Assembly: GCF_000423045.1 (NCBI RefSeq)
Contig: NZ_AUHF01000007.1
Span: 186,001-250,000 of the forward strand
Source: Christiangramia portivictoriae DSM 23547
GTDB lineage: Bacteria; Bacteroidota; Bacteroidia; Flavobacteriales; Flavobacteriaceae
DNA: 64,000 bases
Direction: 5' to 3'
Part shown: positions 34,693 through 45,000 of the stretch, in pieces
How the letters are laid out: every line of letters begins with the position of its first letter
How positions within the stretch are numbered: the first letter of the stretch is position 1
The notes under the pieces: generated by a model
Databases searched by the model: none
What the model was told of the DNA's origin: nothing
What the model saw: the letters and a program-made list of their open reading frames with translations, nothing else
Position numbers and translations under genes: made by a program

Positions 34693-34742
34693 GATTGTAA
34701 TTTATTTTGGTTCCTGATTTCAGGAATATTGGTTCTTTATTT

Positions 34743-37514
34743 TTAATCTTCTTTTAAATCTTTGTCAAATACGCTGGCGATCACTTTTTCATGACGCTTT
34801 TTAAATCTAACTGAGCTACCTGCAGCAGGTGCTCCGTAGAATTTACGACTGCATACTCTAAACTGTCTTGCTTCCTCGAAGTGCAGTAACATGTGCCCGT
34901 AAGCTCCCATGTTTCTAGGCTCTTCCTGAGCCCAAACCACATCTTCAGCGTTCTTATATTTGCTCAACATCTCTCTCATGATGCTTACTGGAAGTGGGAA
35001 TAACTGCTCTATTCTTACCAGCGCCACATCATCACGATTGTTCTCTTCTTTATGGCTTAGCAGGTCATAGTAAAATTTACCGGTACAGAACACCAGGCTT
35101 TTTACTGAATCTGCCTTTGCATCTGGATCATCCAAAACGGGTTGGAAAGAACCATTTGCGAATTCTTCTTTTGTAGAGATCACTTTGGAATGACGGAGCA
35201 AACTTTTCGGGGTGAATATGATCAGTGGTTTTCTGAATTTCCCTTTCATTTGCTTCCGAAGCATATGGAACATGTTCGCTGGAGTTGTAATATCTGCCAC
35301 ATACATGTTATCCTTGGCACAAAGCTGAAGGAATCTCTCCATTCTACCGGAAGAGTGTTCTGCTCCCTGACCTTCATAACCATGTGGTAACAACATTACC
35401 AGACCATTCTGAAGTTTCCATTTGTCTTCCGCAGCAGAAATGTACTGGTCTATCATGATTTGTGCACCATTCACAAAATCACCGAATTGTGCTTCCCAGA
35501 TCGTTAGTGTTGTTGGACTTGCCATGGCGTAACCATAATCAAAACCAACAACTCCATATTCAGATAACAGGGAATTGTAGATAAAAAAGTCTCCGTCTCT
35601 GTCCTCAATATTGTTGTGAAGAATGATCTCTTCCTCACTATCCTCCACTTTCACGACTGCATGACGGTGTGAAAACGTTCCACGCTCCACATCCTGTCCG
35701 GTTATTCTAACATTATAACCTTCGGTCATCAAAGATCCATAAGCAAGATGCTCGGCCATAGACCAGTCCAGCTTGTTATTTTCGAAATACATTTGCTTGC
35801 GCCCATCGATGATCTTCTGGATTTTTCTCATGAACTTTTTGCCCTCCGGCAGTTCTGAAATCGCTTTGGCAACCTTGTCAAGCTTGTCAAGATCGAAAGT
35901 CGTATCGATCTCCTTCATCATCTCATCCTCCTGGACATTCTCAAAACCTTCCCATTCGTCCTGCATAAACGGAGTAATGCGAGTAGTTTCTTCTTTTCTG
36001 GAATCTTCCAGTTTTTCTTCAAGTGATGATTTATAATCTTCTTCTAACTTTTTAAGGTAACTATCATCAATAACACCACTCTCTTTTAGCTTTTCAGCAT
36101 AAATATCTCTGGCGTTTTCATGTTTTGAAATTGCTTTATAAAGCTTAGGCTGAGTAAAACGTGGCTCATCACCTTCGTTGTGACCGTATTTTCTGTAACC
36201 CAGTAGATCAATAAATACGTCCCTTTTAAACTTCATTCTAAAGTCCAAAGCGAATAAAATGGAGTGGACAACGGCTTCCGCATCATCTGCATTCACGTGT
36301 AAGATTGGTGAAAGAGTTACTTTCCCCACATCTGTACAATAGGTTGAACTTCTGGCGTCCAGGTAGTTGGTGGTAAATCCAATCTGGTTATTTACTACGA
36401 TATGAATCGTTCCTCCAGTCTGGTAACCCTCCAGATTAGCCATTTGAACCAACTCATACACGAGGCCCTGACCTGCGATTGCAGCATCACCATGAACCAG
36501 GATGGGTAGAATTTTGGAGTTATCTCCGTTGTATCTACGATCCATTTTTGCTCTTGAAATTCCTTCTACCACCGCGCCAACGGTTTCAAGGTGAGAAGGG
36601 TTTGGAGCTATATTGATATTAATATCTTTTCCACTATCTGTAGTGCGACAGGATGTCCAGCCAAGGTGATATTTTACATCCCCGTCAAAAATATCCTGTT
36701 CGTAATCCTTCCCGTCAAATTCACTAAAAATGTCCTTCGCGTTCTTTCCGAAGATATTAGTAAGGGTATTTAAGCGACCACGGTGAGCCATTCCCATCAC
36801 AAAATCCTCCACACCAAGTTCAGCAGCTTTTTCAATTAGCGCGTCCAGTGCTGGAATGAGGCTTTCTCCACCTTCCAGTGAAAATCGCTTCTGCCCAACA
36901 TACTTTGTGTGTAGAAAAGATTCGAAGGAAACTGCTTCATTCAGTTTTTTCAGGATCTGTTTCTTTCGGGTATCGTCAAAATCTGGATGATTATCGTTGA
37001 TATTCAGTCGATTCTGAATCCACTCAATTTCTTCCGGTTTCCGAATATACATGTATTCTATCCCGATGGAATCACAATACACCATTTCAAGATGCTTGAT
37101 GATCTCTTCCAGGCTCGATGGTCCAATCCCGAGAATATCACCCGCATTGAAAGTAGTCTGCAGATCTTTTTTCTCAAGTCCGAAATTCTCCAGATCCAGA
37201 GTTGGAACATATTTTCTACGTTCTCTTACAGGGTTTGTTTTGGTAAATAAATGTCCTCTGGTACGATAGCCATCAATTAATCGAATTACCTGAAATTCTT
37301 TAACTACGTGTGTGGGTATCTCACCTTCTGAAAAATCTACAGGAGCTTCTTGCAATACATCTTCAGACACACCATCTTGTTGCATTCCGAAGTCAAATCC
37401 TTGAAAAAAAGCCCTCCAACTGGGCTCTACACTATCAGGATATTTTAGATATTGATCGTAAAGTTCTGCGAAGTATGCAGTATGAGCGGCATTTAGAAAT
37501 GAAAATTTTTCCAT
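34743..37514 (-). CDS. sucA: 2-oxoglutarate dehydrogenase E1
   Basis: Thiamin-diphosphate-dependent decarboxylase of the 2-oxoglutarate dehydrogenase complex. The 923 residues show the typical N-terminal E2-binding start (NAAHTAYFAELYDQYLKYP), the GMAHRGRLNTLTNIFGK active-site stretch, the ThDP motif from GDAAIAGQGLVYELVQMANL to NNQIGFTT, and the C-terminal YGHNEGDEP and LLPHGYEGQGAEHSSGRMER segments. Length is normal. The probable -7 element on the reverse strand (TATTTTTG, 37556-37563) is about 40 nt upstream. Confidence 0.98.
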   Translation of the reverse strand: MEKFSFLNAAHTAYFAELYDQYLKYPDSVEPSWRAFFQGFDFGMQQDGVSEDVLQEAPVDFSEGEIPTHVVKEFQVIRLIDGYRTRGHLFTKTNPVRERRKYVPTLDLENFGLEKKDLQTTFNAGDILGIGPSSLEEIIKHLEMVYCDSIGIEYMYIRKPEEIEWIQNRLNINDNHPDFDDTRKKQILKKLNEAVSFESFLHTKYVGQKRFSLEGGESLIPALDALIEKAAELGVEDFVMGMAHRGRLNTLTNIFGKNAKDIFSEFDGKDYEQDIFDGDVKYHLGWTSCRTTDSGKDININIAPNPSHLETVGAVVEGISRAKMDRRYNGDNSKILPILVHGDAAIAGQGLVYELVQMANLEGYQTGGTIHIVVNNQIGFTTNYLDARSSTYCTDVGKVTLSPILHVNADDAEAVVHSILFALDFRMKFKRDVFIDLLGYRKYGHNEGDEPRFTQPKLYKAISKHENARDIYAEKLKESGVIDDSYLKKLEEDYKSSLEEKLEDSRKEETTRITPFMQDEWEGFENVQEDEMMKEIDTTFDLDKLDKVAKAISELPEGKKFMRKIQKIIDGRKQMYFENNKLDWSMAEHLAYGSLMTEGYNVRITGQDVERGTFSHRHAVVKVEDSEEEIILHNNIEDRDGDFFIYNSLLSEYGVVGFDYGYAMASPTTLTIWEAQFGDFVNGAQIMIDQYISAAEDKWKLQNGLVMLLPHGYEGQGAEHSSGRMERFLQLCAKDNMYVADITTPANMFHMLRKQMKGKFRKPLIIFTPKSLLRHSKVISTKEEFANGSFQPVLDDPDAKADSVKSLVFCTGKFYYDLLSHKEENNRDDVALVRIEQLFPLPVSIMREMLSKYKNAEDVVWAQEEPRNMGAYGHMLLHFEEARQFRVCSRKFYGAPAAGSSVRFKKRHEKVIASVFDKDLKED

Positions 37515-37689
37515 AAAATTGAAACAACAGTTTCTTTTGTTCTTAAAAACATTAGCAAAAATACAATATTTAAAAAAAACAGCTTGCAGGCATTATGATA
37601 ATTCTCTATAGGATTATAAGAATTTTAACAGCCCCTGAAATTCAATGATATGGCGTGCAGATTTCTACAATATTCAAAGGAAAGTAAAC

Positions 37690-38664
37690 TTATACCTGTC
37701 TTTCCATAAGCATGGTACCAAAACTTTTTAAAGGCTTCTTCTTTTCCTCTGGCATATCAATCCTGTCCAGCACCTCAAAAGCCATGGCCGTATATTTTTC
37801 GATTTCCTTTCTGGTAAGTTCTGCCGCACCACTGCTTTCAAACAGGTTTTTTACCGCTTCTATCTTGCCTGAGTTTTCCATTGGGCTAATGGAATACAAA
37901 TGTTCCAGTTGCCTGGCCTCCCCCGGGCTGGCGAGCTCAAGACTTTTTAAATAAAGAAATGTCTTTTTATTTTCAATAATGTCGCCGCCAGGTTGTTTTC
38001 CAAAAGTAGCAGGATCCCCAAAAGCGTCTAGGTAATCATCCTGAAGCTGAAATGCAATCCCAAGCAATCTTCCGTATTGATAAATTGCCGACTTGCACGC
38101 TGAAGAAGTTTCTGCAACAATGGCTCCCATTTGCAAAGATGCTCCTACCAGAACAGCAGTTTTATATTCGATCATCAATAGATAATCTTCAATACTTACA
38201 TTATCACGGGTTTCAAAATCTATATCATATTGCTGTCCCTCACAAACTTCAATAGCTGTTTTGGTAAAAAGCTTTGACAGTTCTTTAAATACATCACCCT
38301 CGTAATTTTCGAATAACTGGTAGGCATTAATTAGCATCGCGTCGCCAGACAGAATACCAGTATTGATGTCCCATTTTTCATGCACGGTTTTCTTTCCTCT
38401 ACGTATGGGCGCGTCGTCCATAATATCATCATGAACCAATGAAAAATTGTGAAAAACCTCAATGGCCAGAGCGGCGTCCAGCGCTTTTTTGTGATCGCAA
38501 TCAAATATTTCAGCAGCCATTAAAACCAGTACTGGTCTTAAACGCTTACCACCCTGCTCGAGGATATAAACCATTGGCTCATATAGATTTACCGGATCTT
38601 TGACCTGTATCTTTGCATGAAGATAATCGACAATGGCCTCTCGATATTCCGCAATGGTGTGCAT
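37690..38664 (-). CDS. Polyprenyl (isoprenyl) diphosphate synthase
   Basis: A 324-residue trans-prenyltransferase that condenses isopentenyl diphosphate onto allylic diphosphates. Both aspartate-rich motifs are present: LVHDDIMDDAPIRRG (first DDxxD) and QLQDDYLDAFGD (second), with the GGKRLRPVLVL substrate site. Product chain length cannot be read safely; geranylgeranyl or a longer side chain for menaquinone is likely. It is a possible source of the donor for the GGGPS-like enzyme at 20.5-21.2 kb (inference). Confidence 0.92.
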   Translation of the reverse strand: MHTIAEYREAIVDYLHAKIQVKDPVNLYEPMVYILEQGGKRLRPVLVLMAAEIFDCDHKKALDAALAIEVFHNFSLVHDDIMDDAPIRRGKKTVHEKWDINTGILSGDAMLINAYQLFENYEGDVFKELSKLFTKTAIEVCEGQQYDIDFETRDNVSIEDYLLMIEYKTAVLVGASLQMGAIVAETSSACKSAIYQYGRLLGIAFQLQDDYLDAFGDPATFGKQPGGDIIENKKTFLYLKSLELASPGEARQLEHLYSISPMENSGKIEAVKNLFESSGAAELTRKEIEKYTAMAFEVLDRIDMPEEKKKPLKSFGTMLMERQV

Positions 38665-38737
38665 GGATTGAAATTTTTTGCGCTAAAATACCATAATTAA
38701 GACTATTTCAAATTTTAAGCGAATGTTAAAACTAGGT

Positions 38738-38770
38738 AAACTAAAGAAACTTTTTTTGTTTCTAAAGTTT
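38738..38770. promoter_or_regulatory. 33-bp palindromic operator upstream of tetR
   Basis: Arms AAACTAAAGAAAC (38738-38750) and GTTTCTAAAGTTT (38758-38770) are inverted copies with only two mismatched positions, around a run of seven T. The TTTG -33 box (38755-38758) sits in the middle, so a bound repressor would block the promoter. TetR autoregulation is the simplest reading. Confidence 0.65.
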
Positions 38771-38786
38771 CCGAAGCTTACTTTTG
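38755..38786 (+). promoter_or_regulatory. Promoter of the tetR-RND efflux operon
   Basis: TTTG (38755-38758), a 20-nt spacer and TACTTTTG (38779-38786) match the Bacteroidetes consensus. The expected start, near 38793, is about 10 nt before the GTG of tetR. Confidence 0.7.
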
Positions 38787-38803
38787 CATAAAATTTACAG
38801 GAA

Positions 38804-39409
38804 GTGAGGGAGAAAATTTTAAATAGTGCTGCAGAGATGTTCCTGTCTTATGGTTTTAAGAGTGTAACCATGGACGACATTGCCGAGAGGATCGGGATTT
38901 CGAAAAAGACAATTTACACCCATTTTTCTACCAAAAATAAACTGGTCGCAGCTGCTGGTTTACAGGTGATTCAGAACATGGGTTGTGGGATTGGTAAAAT
39001 TCAGGATAAAAATCAAAATCCTATTAAGGAGAATTATGAGATCAAGCGTTATATCGCCCAGCATCTGAAAGGAGAAAAATTCTCTCCTCATTATCAGCTT
39101 CAGAAGTATTACCCGAAAGTTTATGAGAGTCTGAAGGAAAAGCAATATAAGCTTCTGGAAAATTGTATGCAGGAAAATCTCAAACGCGGGATTGAAAGCG
39201 GCTACTATCGAAAGGAAATCAATGTTGATTTTATAAGCCGGATCCATTTCGTTGGGATTATGGGCATCAAGGATACAGATCTTTTTACTCCTGAAAAATA
39301 TACTCAGCCAGTCTTAATGGATCATTTTCTGGAATACCACCTACGTGCTATTTGCACTCAAAAAGGAATAAAAACTTTAGAAGATTTAATTGAATTAGAT
39401 GAAAAGTAG
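38804..39409 (+). CDS. TetR-family transcriptional regulator
   Basis: A 201-residue repressor with the TetR helix-turn-helix at residues 1-55 (REKILNSAAEMFLSYGFKS, then DDIAERIGISKKTIYTHF). The C-terminal ligand domain is family-specific. The start is GTG at 38804, just downstream of the promoter. Its 3' end overlaps the tolC-like gene by 11 nt, so it is the first gene of the efflux operon and likely controls it through the palindrome upstream. Confidence 0.92.
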   Translation: MREKILNSAAEMFLSYGFKSVTMDDIAERIGISKKTIYTHFSTKNKLVAAAGLQVIQNMGCGIGKIQDKNQNPIKENYEIKRYIAQHLKGEKFSPHYQLQKYYPKVYESLKEKQYKLLENCMQENLKRGIESGYYRKEINVDFISRIHFVGIMGIKDTDLFTPEKYTQPVLMDHFLEYHLRAICTQKGIKTLEDLIELDEK

Positions 39410-40832
39410 CATAGCAATTTTAATGATGCTGGTTTTTAGCCTGCATAGTTTTTCGCAGCAGGATACTACCAGAACCTATCGTTTCTCCCTTATGGAAGCG
39501 ATAGAATTTGGACTGGAAAACAATTACCAGTCACAAATAGCACAAAAGGATGTAGAGATCGCCTTACAACAAAAATGGGAGATCATTGCACAGGGATTGC
39601 CTCAAATAAGCGCTGGCGTAGATTACCAGAATTATTTGAAGCAACCGGTTACCCTACTTCCCGCCAGTGCATTTGATAATACGCAAAGCACCGTGAACAT
39701 CGTGGAACAGTATTTCGATAATGTGAACAGGAATGATGTCCCGGTAAATACTCCGGAAGGATTTATCCCGGTACAATTTGGTACTCAGCAAAGCGTGAAT
39801 GCCACAGCTACCTGGAATCAGTTAATTTTCGACGGCTCCTATATCGTGGGAATTCAGTCTGTAAAAACACTACTGCAAATTTCCAAGAATGCCAAGACCA
39901 AAACAGATCTGGAGATCAAGAAGGGAATTATCAACGCTTATGGTAATGTTTTACTGGCAGAAGAAAGCGTACAGATATTTGAAAAGAACCTCGGGACTGT
40001 TGAAAAGAACTTCAACGATACCCAGAAAATCTTTGAAAACGGCCTTACGGAACAGGAAGATGTAGAGCAATTGGAAATTACCAAGCTCAACCTGGAGAAT
40101 GATTTGGCCAGAAGCAGAAGAATGCTGGATATCGCATACGATATGCTGAACATAAGCCTGGGCATACCCGTAGAGAAGAACGTGGTAGCGACCGATGATC
40201 TCAATGAGCTGGCGCTTCAATACTTCGATCTTTCCTTATTGTCTGAAACCATTCCAGTGGAAGAAAATATCGATTATCGTATCGCTAAAAATACAGCAGA
40301 AGCCGCAGAGATCCAGATAAAACTTCAGCAGGCCAAAGCCCTTCCTACTTTAAGTGCCTTTGTGAATTACGGCTACCAGGGCTTTAGTGATGAGTTTACT
40401 TTCCTAAATGGCAACCAGGAATATTTTGGACAGTCCATATTAGGAGTGAGTTTGAACATACCAATTTTCAGCAGCGGGATGCGTAGCGCGAAAACACAGC
40501 AGCGCAAACTCGAATACGAACAGGCCATGCTCGATCTGGAACAAACCGAAAGCCAGGTAAAAAGCGATATCAATAGTGCCAAAAGTGAATACCAGTTTAG
40601 CCTTGACAACTACAGAAACGCTACCAAGAATTTGGAACTGGCAGAAAGAATTGAGAACAAGAATCAGGTAAAGTTCTTCGAAGGGATTGCCAGCAGTTTC
40701 GAACTTAGTGAAGCACAGCGACAGTTATACACGGCACAACAAAATTATTTACAGGCCATGTTACAGGTGATCACTGCCAAAGTAGAACTGGAAAACCTTT
40801 TAGATACCCGCACTTATACATCAGATAATTAG
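39399..40832 (+). CDS. TolC-family outer-membrane efflux channel
   Basis: A 477-residue outer-membrane factor: signal peptide (SIAILMMLVFSLHSFS) and two structural repeats with long amphipathic helices, for example GLENNYQSQIAQKDVEIALQ in the first half and the EIENKNQ/SSFELSEAQRQLYTAQQNYLQAML stretch in the second (each split by family-typical turns). It forms the exit duct for the adaptor and RND pump encoded downstream. The start lies inside the tetR end. Confidence 0.92.
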   Translation: MKSSIAILMMLVFSLHSFSQQDTTRTYRFSLMEAIEFGLENNYQSQIAQKDVEIALQQKWEIIAQGLPQISAGVDYQNYLKQPVTLLPASAFDNTQSTVNIVEQYFDNVNRNDVPVNTPEGFIPVQFGTQQSVNATATWNQLIFDGSYIVGIQSVKTLLQISKNAKTKTDLEIKKGIINAYGNVLLAEESVQIFEKNLGTVEKNFNDTQKIFENGLTEQEDVEQLEITKLNLENDLARSRRMLDIAYDMLNISLGIPVEKNVVATDDLNELALQYFDLSLLSETIPVEENIDYRIAKNTAEAAEIQIKLQQAKALPTLSAFVNYGYQGFSDEFTFLNGNQEYFGQSILGVSLNIPIFSSGMRSAKTQQRKLEYEQAMLDLEQTESQVKSDINSAKSEYQFSLDNYRNATKNLELAERIENKNQVKFFEGIASSFELSEAQRQLYTAQQNYLQAMLQVITAKVELENLLDTRTYTSDN

Positions 40833-40847
40833 AAACAACTTCAGAAA

Positions 40848-42014
40848 ATGAGAAAACTAGTATATATTTTATCGTTCAGCACTTTGCTAGCTGCCTGTGG
40901 TGGCGGTTCAGAAAAATCTACGGAAGAAATTCTGGAAAGTAATGATATTGAAACTATTCAGAAGAAAAGGGATGAACTTACCGCTCAACAATCTGAGCTG
41001 GAAGCTGAAATTAAAAAACTGGATTCCAGGCTGAAGGAAATTAACCCGGAAAGAAATATTCCCCTGGTGACATCCTTTGCTGTGGAAGCTGAACATTTCG
41101 ATCACTTTCTTGAACTTCAGGGAAGCGTGGAGACCAGAAAAAATGTGGTCTTAAATGCTGAAATGAGTGGAGTTCTTCAGAAGATCTATGTGGAGGAAGG
41201 CCAGAAGGTATCAAAAGGACAAACCCTGGCGAAGATCGATGATGGTGGATTGAGCCAGCAACTCGCACAAATGGAAATTCAGCTGGATCTAGCCAAAACA
41301 ACTTTTGAAAGACAGAAACGTCTCTGGGAACAGCAAATTGGTAGCGAAATCGAATATTTACAGGCCAAATCCAATTATGAAGGACAGGTAAATGCTGTCA
41401 AACAAATGAAAAGTCAGCTTTCCAAGTCTGTGGTAAGCGCACCATTTTCAGGAACGATCGATGAAATCATTACTGAGCAGGGAAACGTGGTTTCGCCCGG
41501 CCAGACGCAAATCCTTAGGATCGTAAACCTTGATGACATGTACATCAAGACCGACGTGCCTGAGAACTATCTTACGAATGTGACCCAGGGAAAACCAGTG
41601 GAAGTTACTTTTCCTGTGCTTGGAAAGACAGTAGATACCAAAGTTAAACAGGTTGGTAGTTATATTAATCCCAACAACAGGACTTTTACCGCCGAGATCG
41701 ACGTTCCCAATAAGGATAAGGAGATCAAGCCAAATCTTACTGCACGAGTAAGAATTAACGATTACACCAGTGAAAATGCGATTCTGGTTCCACAGAACAT
41801 TCTTTCTGAAAATGCAGAAGGAGAGCAGTACCTGTATATTCTTGAAGAGGTGGAAGGTGAGAAAGCGGTCGCCAAAAGAATGATCGTGAAAACCGGAAAG
41901 TCTGAAGGTGATGCGATCGAAATCCTGGAAGGCCTGAAGGATGGTGACCTGATCATCGAAGATGGTGCACGTAGTGTAAAAGAGGGACAAACCGTCAAAA
42001 TAATGAATTACTAA
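40848..42014 (+). CDS. RND efflux periplasmic adaptor (membrane fusion protein)
   Basis: A 388-residue lipoprotein adaptor (LLAACGGGSE lipobox). A coiled coil is visible just after the signal (EILESNDIETIQKKRDELTA and beyond), then the split lipoyl-like domain (AEMSGVLQKIYVEEGQKVSKG and SAPFSGTIDEIITEQGNVVSPG), the alpha-hairpin between them, and the beta-barrel and membrane-proximal domains. It bridges the pump and the TolC-like channel. Spacing is 15 nt after the channel gene and 6 nt before the pump gene. Confidence 0.93.
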   Translation: MRKLVYILSFSTLLAACGGGSEKSTEEILESNDIETIQKKRDELTAQQSELEAEIKKLDSRLKEINPERNIPLVTSFAVEAEHFDHFLELQGSVETRKNVVLNAEMSGVLQKIYVEEGQKVSKGQTLAKIDDGGLSQQLAQMEIQLDLAKTTFERQKRLWEQQIGSEIEYLQAKSNYEGQVNAVKQMKSQLSKSVVSAPFSGTIDEIITEQGNVVSPGQTQILRIVNLDDMYIKTDVPENYLTNVTQGKPVEVTFPVLGKTVDTKVKQVGSYINPNNRTFTAEIDVPNKDKEIKPNLTARVRINDYTSENAILVPQNILSENAEGEQYLYILEEVEGEKAVAKRMIVKTGKSEGDAIEILEGLKDGDLIIEDGARSVKEGQTVKIMNY

Positions 42015-42020
42015 GCAGTT

Positions 42021-45000
42021 ATGGCGAAAGAAAAAAACAGCCTGGATAAAGAGTTTGCACTCTCATCCTGGGCAATAAAAAATAAAACGACCATTTACGT
42101 GGCGATGGCGCTTATCCTGTTCTTCGGGATATCAGCATATTTCAGCATGCCCCGTGAAAGTTTTCCTGAAGTCAAAGAAACCAAGATCTATATAAGCTCG
42201 GTTTATCCCGGGAATACTGCGGAAGATATAGAGAAGTTGCTTACGAACCCTCTGGAAGACAAGCTAAAGACGGTTAGCAACGTGGTGGAGATCACCTCGA
42301 CCTCCCAGGAAGATTACTCCATGATCGTGGTAGAATTTGACGAAGGAATTTCAGTTGAATTAGCCAAACAAAAAGTAAAGGATGAAATAGATTCTGAAAC
42401 TTCAGGCGAGGACTGGCCAACCTTTAATGGCGCGAAAGTAGAACCTAATGTTTTCGAATTAAGCCTTTCAGAAGAAATACCAATTCTGAATATCAATATT
42501 TCCGGAGATTACCCGGTGATGAAGCTGAAGGAATTTGGAGAATATCTACAGGATGAAATTGAAAATCTTCCTGAGATCAAGAAAGTAGATATTCGAGGAG
42601 CACAGGATAAAGAAATTGAAGTAGCGGTGGATATCTATAAAATGATGGCTTCTTCGGTAAGTTTCAACGATATCACCAGTGCAATTTCGAATGGTAACAT
42701 GACCATGAGTGCCGGTAATTATGTGACCAGCGGGCAACGAAGAACCATAAGGATTCTTGGAGAAATCCAGGAACCTTCAGAATTGAACAATTTTGTAGTT
42801 AAATCTGAAGATGGTGCAGATGTTTACCTGAAGGATATCGCTGATATTACTTTCAAAGAAAAGGAAAAGACCACTTATGCCCGTGAATTTGGTGAGCAGG
42901 TGGTCATGCTGGATGTAAAGAAGCGTTCAGGTAAGAACATGGTTGCCGCAGCCGAGCAGATCGAGCTTATCGTCGAAAAAGCAAAAGCTGAAGTTTTCCC
43001 AACAAACCTGGAGGTAAGCATCACCAACGACCAGTCTTCCAAAACCATTGGCCAGGTAGATGACCTGGTGAACAATATCATTTTCGGGATCATTCTGGTA
43101 GTCACAGTTCTTATGTTCTTTTTAGGATTTAAGAATGCACTATTTGTTGGATTTGCGATCCCTATGTCTATGTTTATGTCCTTGATGATCCTGAACCAAC
43201 TGGGCTATACCATGAATACCATGATCCTTTTTGGATTGATCATGGGTCTGGGAATGCTTGTTGATAACGGGATCGTGGTAGTCGAAAACGTTTACCGACT
43301 TATGGATGAGGAAGGAATGAGCCGGGTGGATGCTGCAAAAGAAGGAATTGGTGAAATAGCATTCCCAATTATCATTTCGACTGCAACTACGGTTGCCGCA
43401 TTTATACCGCTTGGACTTTGGCCAGGTTTAATGGGGCAGTTCATGATCTATTTTCCCATCACCCTATCGGTCGTACTCGGGTCTTCCCTGGTCGTGGCGA
43501 TCTTCTTCAACTCGGTGCTGGTTTCCCAGTTCATGAAAACTGAAGACAAAAACATGCCGTTAAAAACCATTATCAGGGTTTCATCCATTATTGCAGGAAT
43601 CGGCCTGCTCATATTTTTGTTTGGTGGCCAATACGCTGCTTTAGGATCCCTAATGATCTTTACTGCGATCATGATATGGATCTACAGGTTGTTTCTTCGT
43701 AAGATGGCTAATAAGTTTCAAAAAAGTTCATTGGTTAAACTGGAGAACTGGTACGAAAGACGCCTTACCGCTGCTTTTAAAAACAAGCGTCCTTACTGGA
43801 TCGTTGGAGCTACCTTTTTGATGTTGATTATCGCTTTTGTAGGTTTTGGTGCTTCACTGGGATCTCAAAGAACCAAAGTTGAATTCTTTCCCGACAATAA
43901 ACCGAACCAGATTATTGTATATATCGAATACCCTGAAGGAACCGACATTGAAAAAACCAATGCGATCACCAAAGAGATCGAACAAAGGGTTTACAAAGTA
44001 CTCAACAGTGATGAGTACATGGATGACGGTTACAACTTTTTGGTAGAAAGCGCTGTTTCACAGGTTGGAGAAGGTGCAGGAAATCCTCAAACAGATGGGG
44101 GTTCTGCAGCAGAAATGCCTCATAAAGGTAAGATCACAGCTTCCATGAGGGAATACAAATATCGCCGTGGAAAGGACAGTGAGGTTTTACGACAGAAAGT
44201 TCAGGAGTCTCTGGATGGCGTGTACCCGGGAGTTTTGATTTCCGTAGAAAAAGATCAGAATGGTCCACCCGCCGGACCTCCAATTAATATCGAACTGGAA
44301 GGTGAAGATTATGATCAATTGATCGCCACTGCAGAGCAGATGCGGGAGTACATCAACACCAAAAACATCCCTGCTATTGATGAGCTGAAGATCGATGTAA
44401 ACAAGGACAAACCATCCATGCTGGTTGAGGTAGACCGCGAGAAAGCGGGTGAATTAGGAGTGAGTGCAGGACAGGTGGGTCAACAACTTAGAAACTCGAT
44501 CTTTGGAACCAAAGCCGGTGTTTATAAGGAAGGCGGCGAAGATTATGATATTTATGTAAGATTCGATGAGGATTCCAGGTATGATAATAGCGCATTATTT
44601 AATCAAACGATCACTTTCAGGAACAACAAAGGTCAGTTAAGAGAAATCCCGGTTTCGGCAGTAACTACAAAAAGCAATAAATCTGGCTTCAGTGCGATCA
44701 AGCACAGGGATACCCGAAGAGTGGTCACGATCTACTCTGTACTTTCTCCCGGTTATACAGATGCCGGCGCCGCAGTTGCTCAGATCCAGAATGAAATGAG
44801 AAATTTTGACGGTGTCCCAGATGAGATCAAGGTAGATTATACAGGACAGATCGAAGAACAAAATAAACAACAGGCGTTCCTGGTTGGAGCATTCTTCAGC
44901 GGACTCGGACTCATATTCCTTATCCTGATCTTTCAGTTTAACTCTATCTCGAAACCATTGATCATTATGATTGCAATTTTCCTGAGTTTTATTGGAGTAT

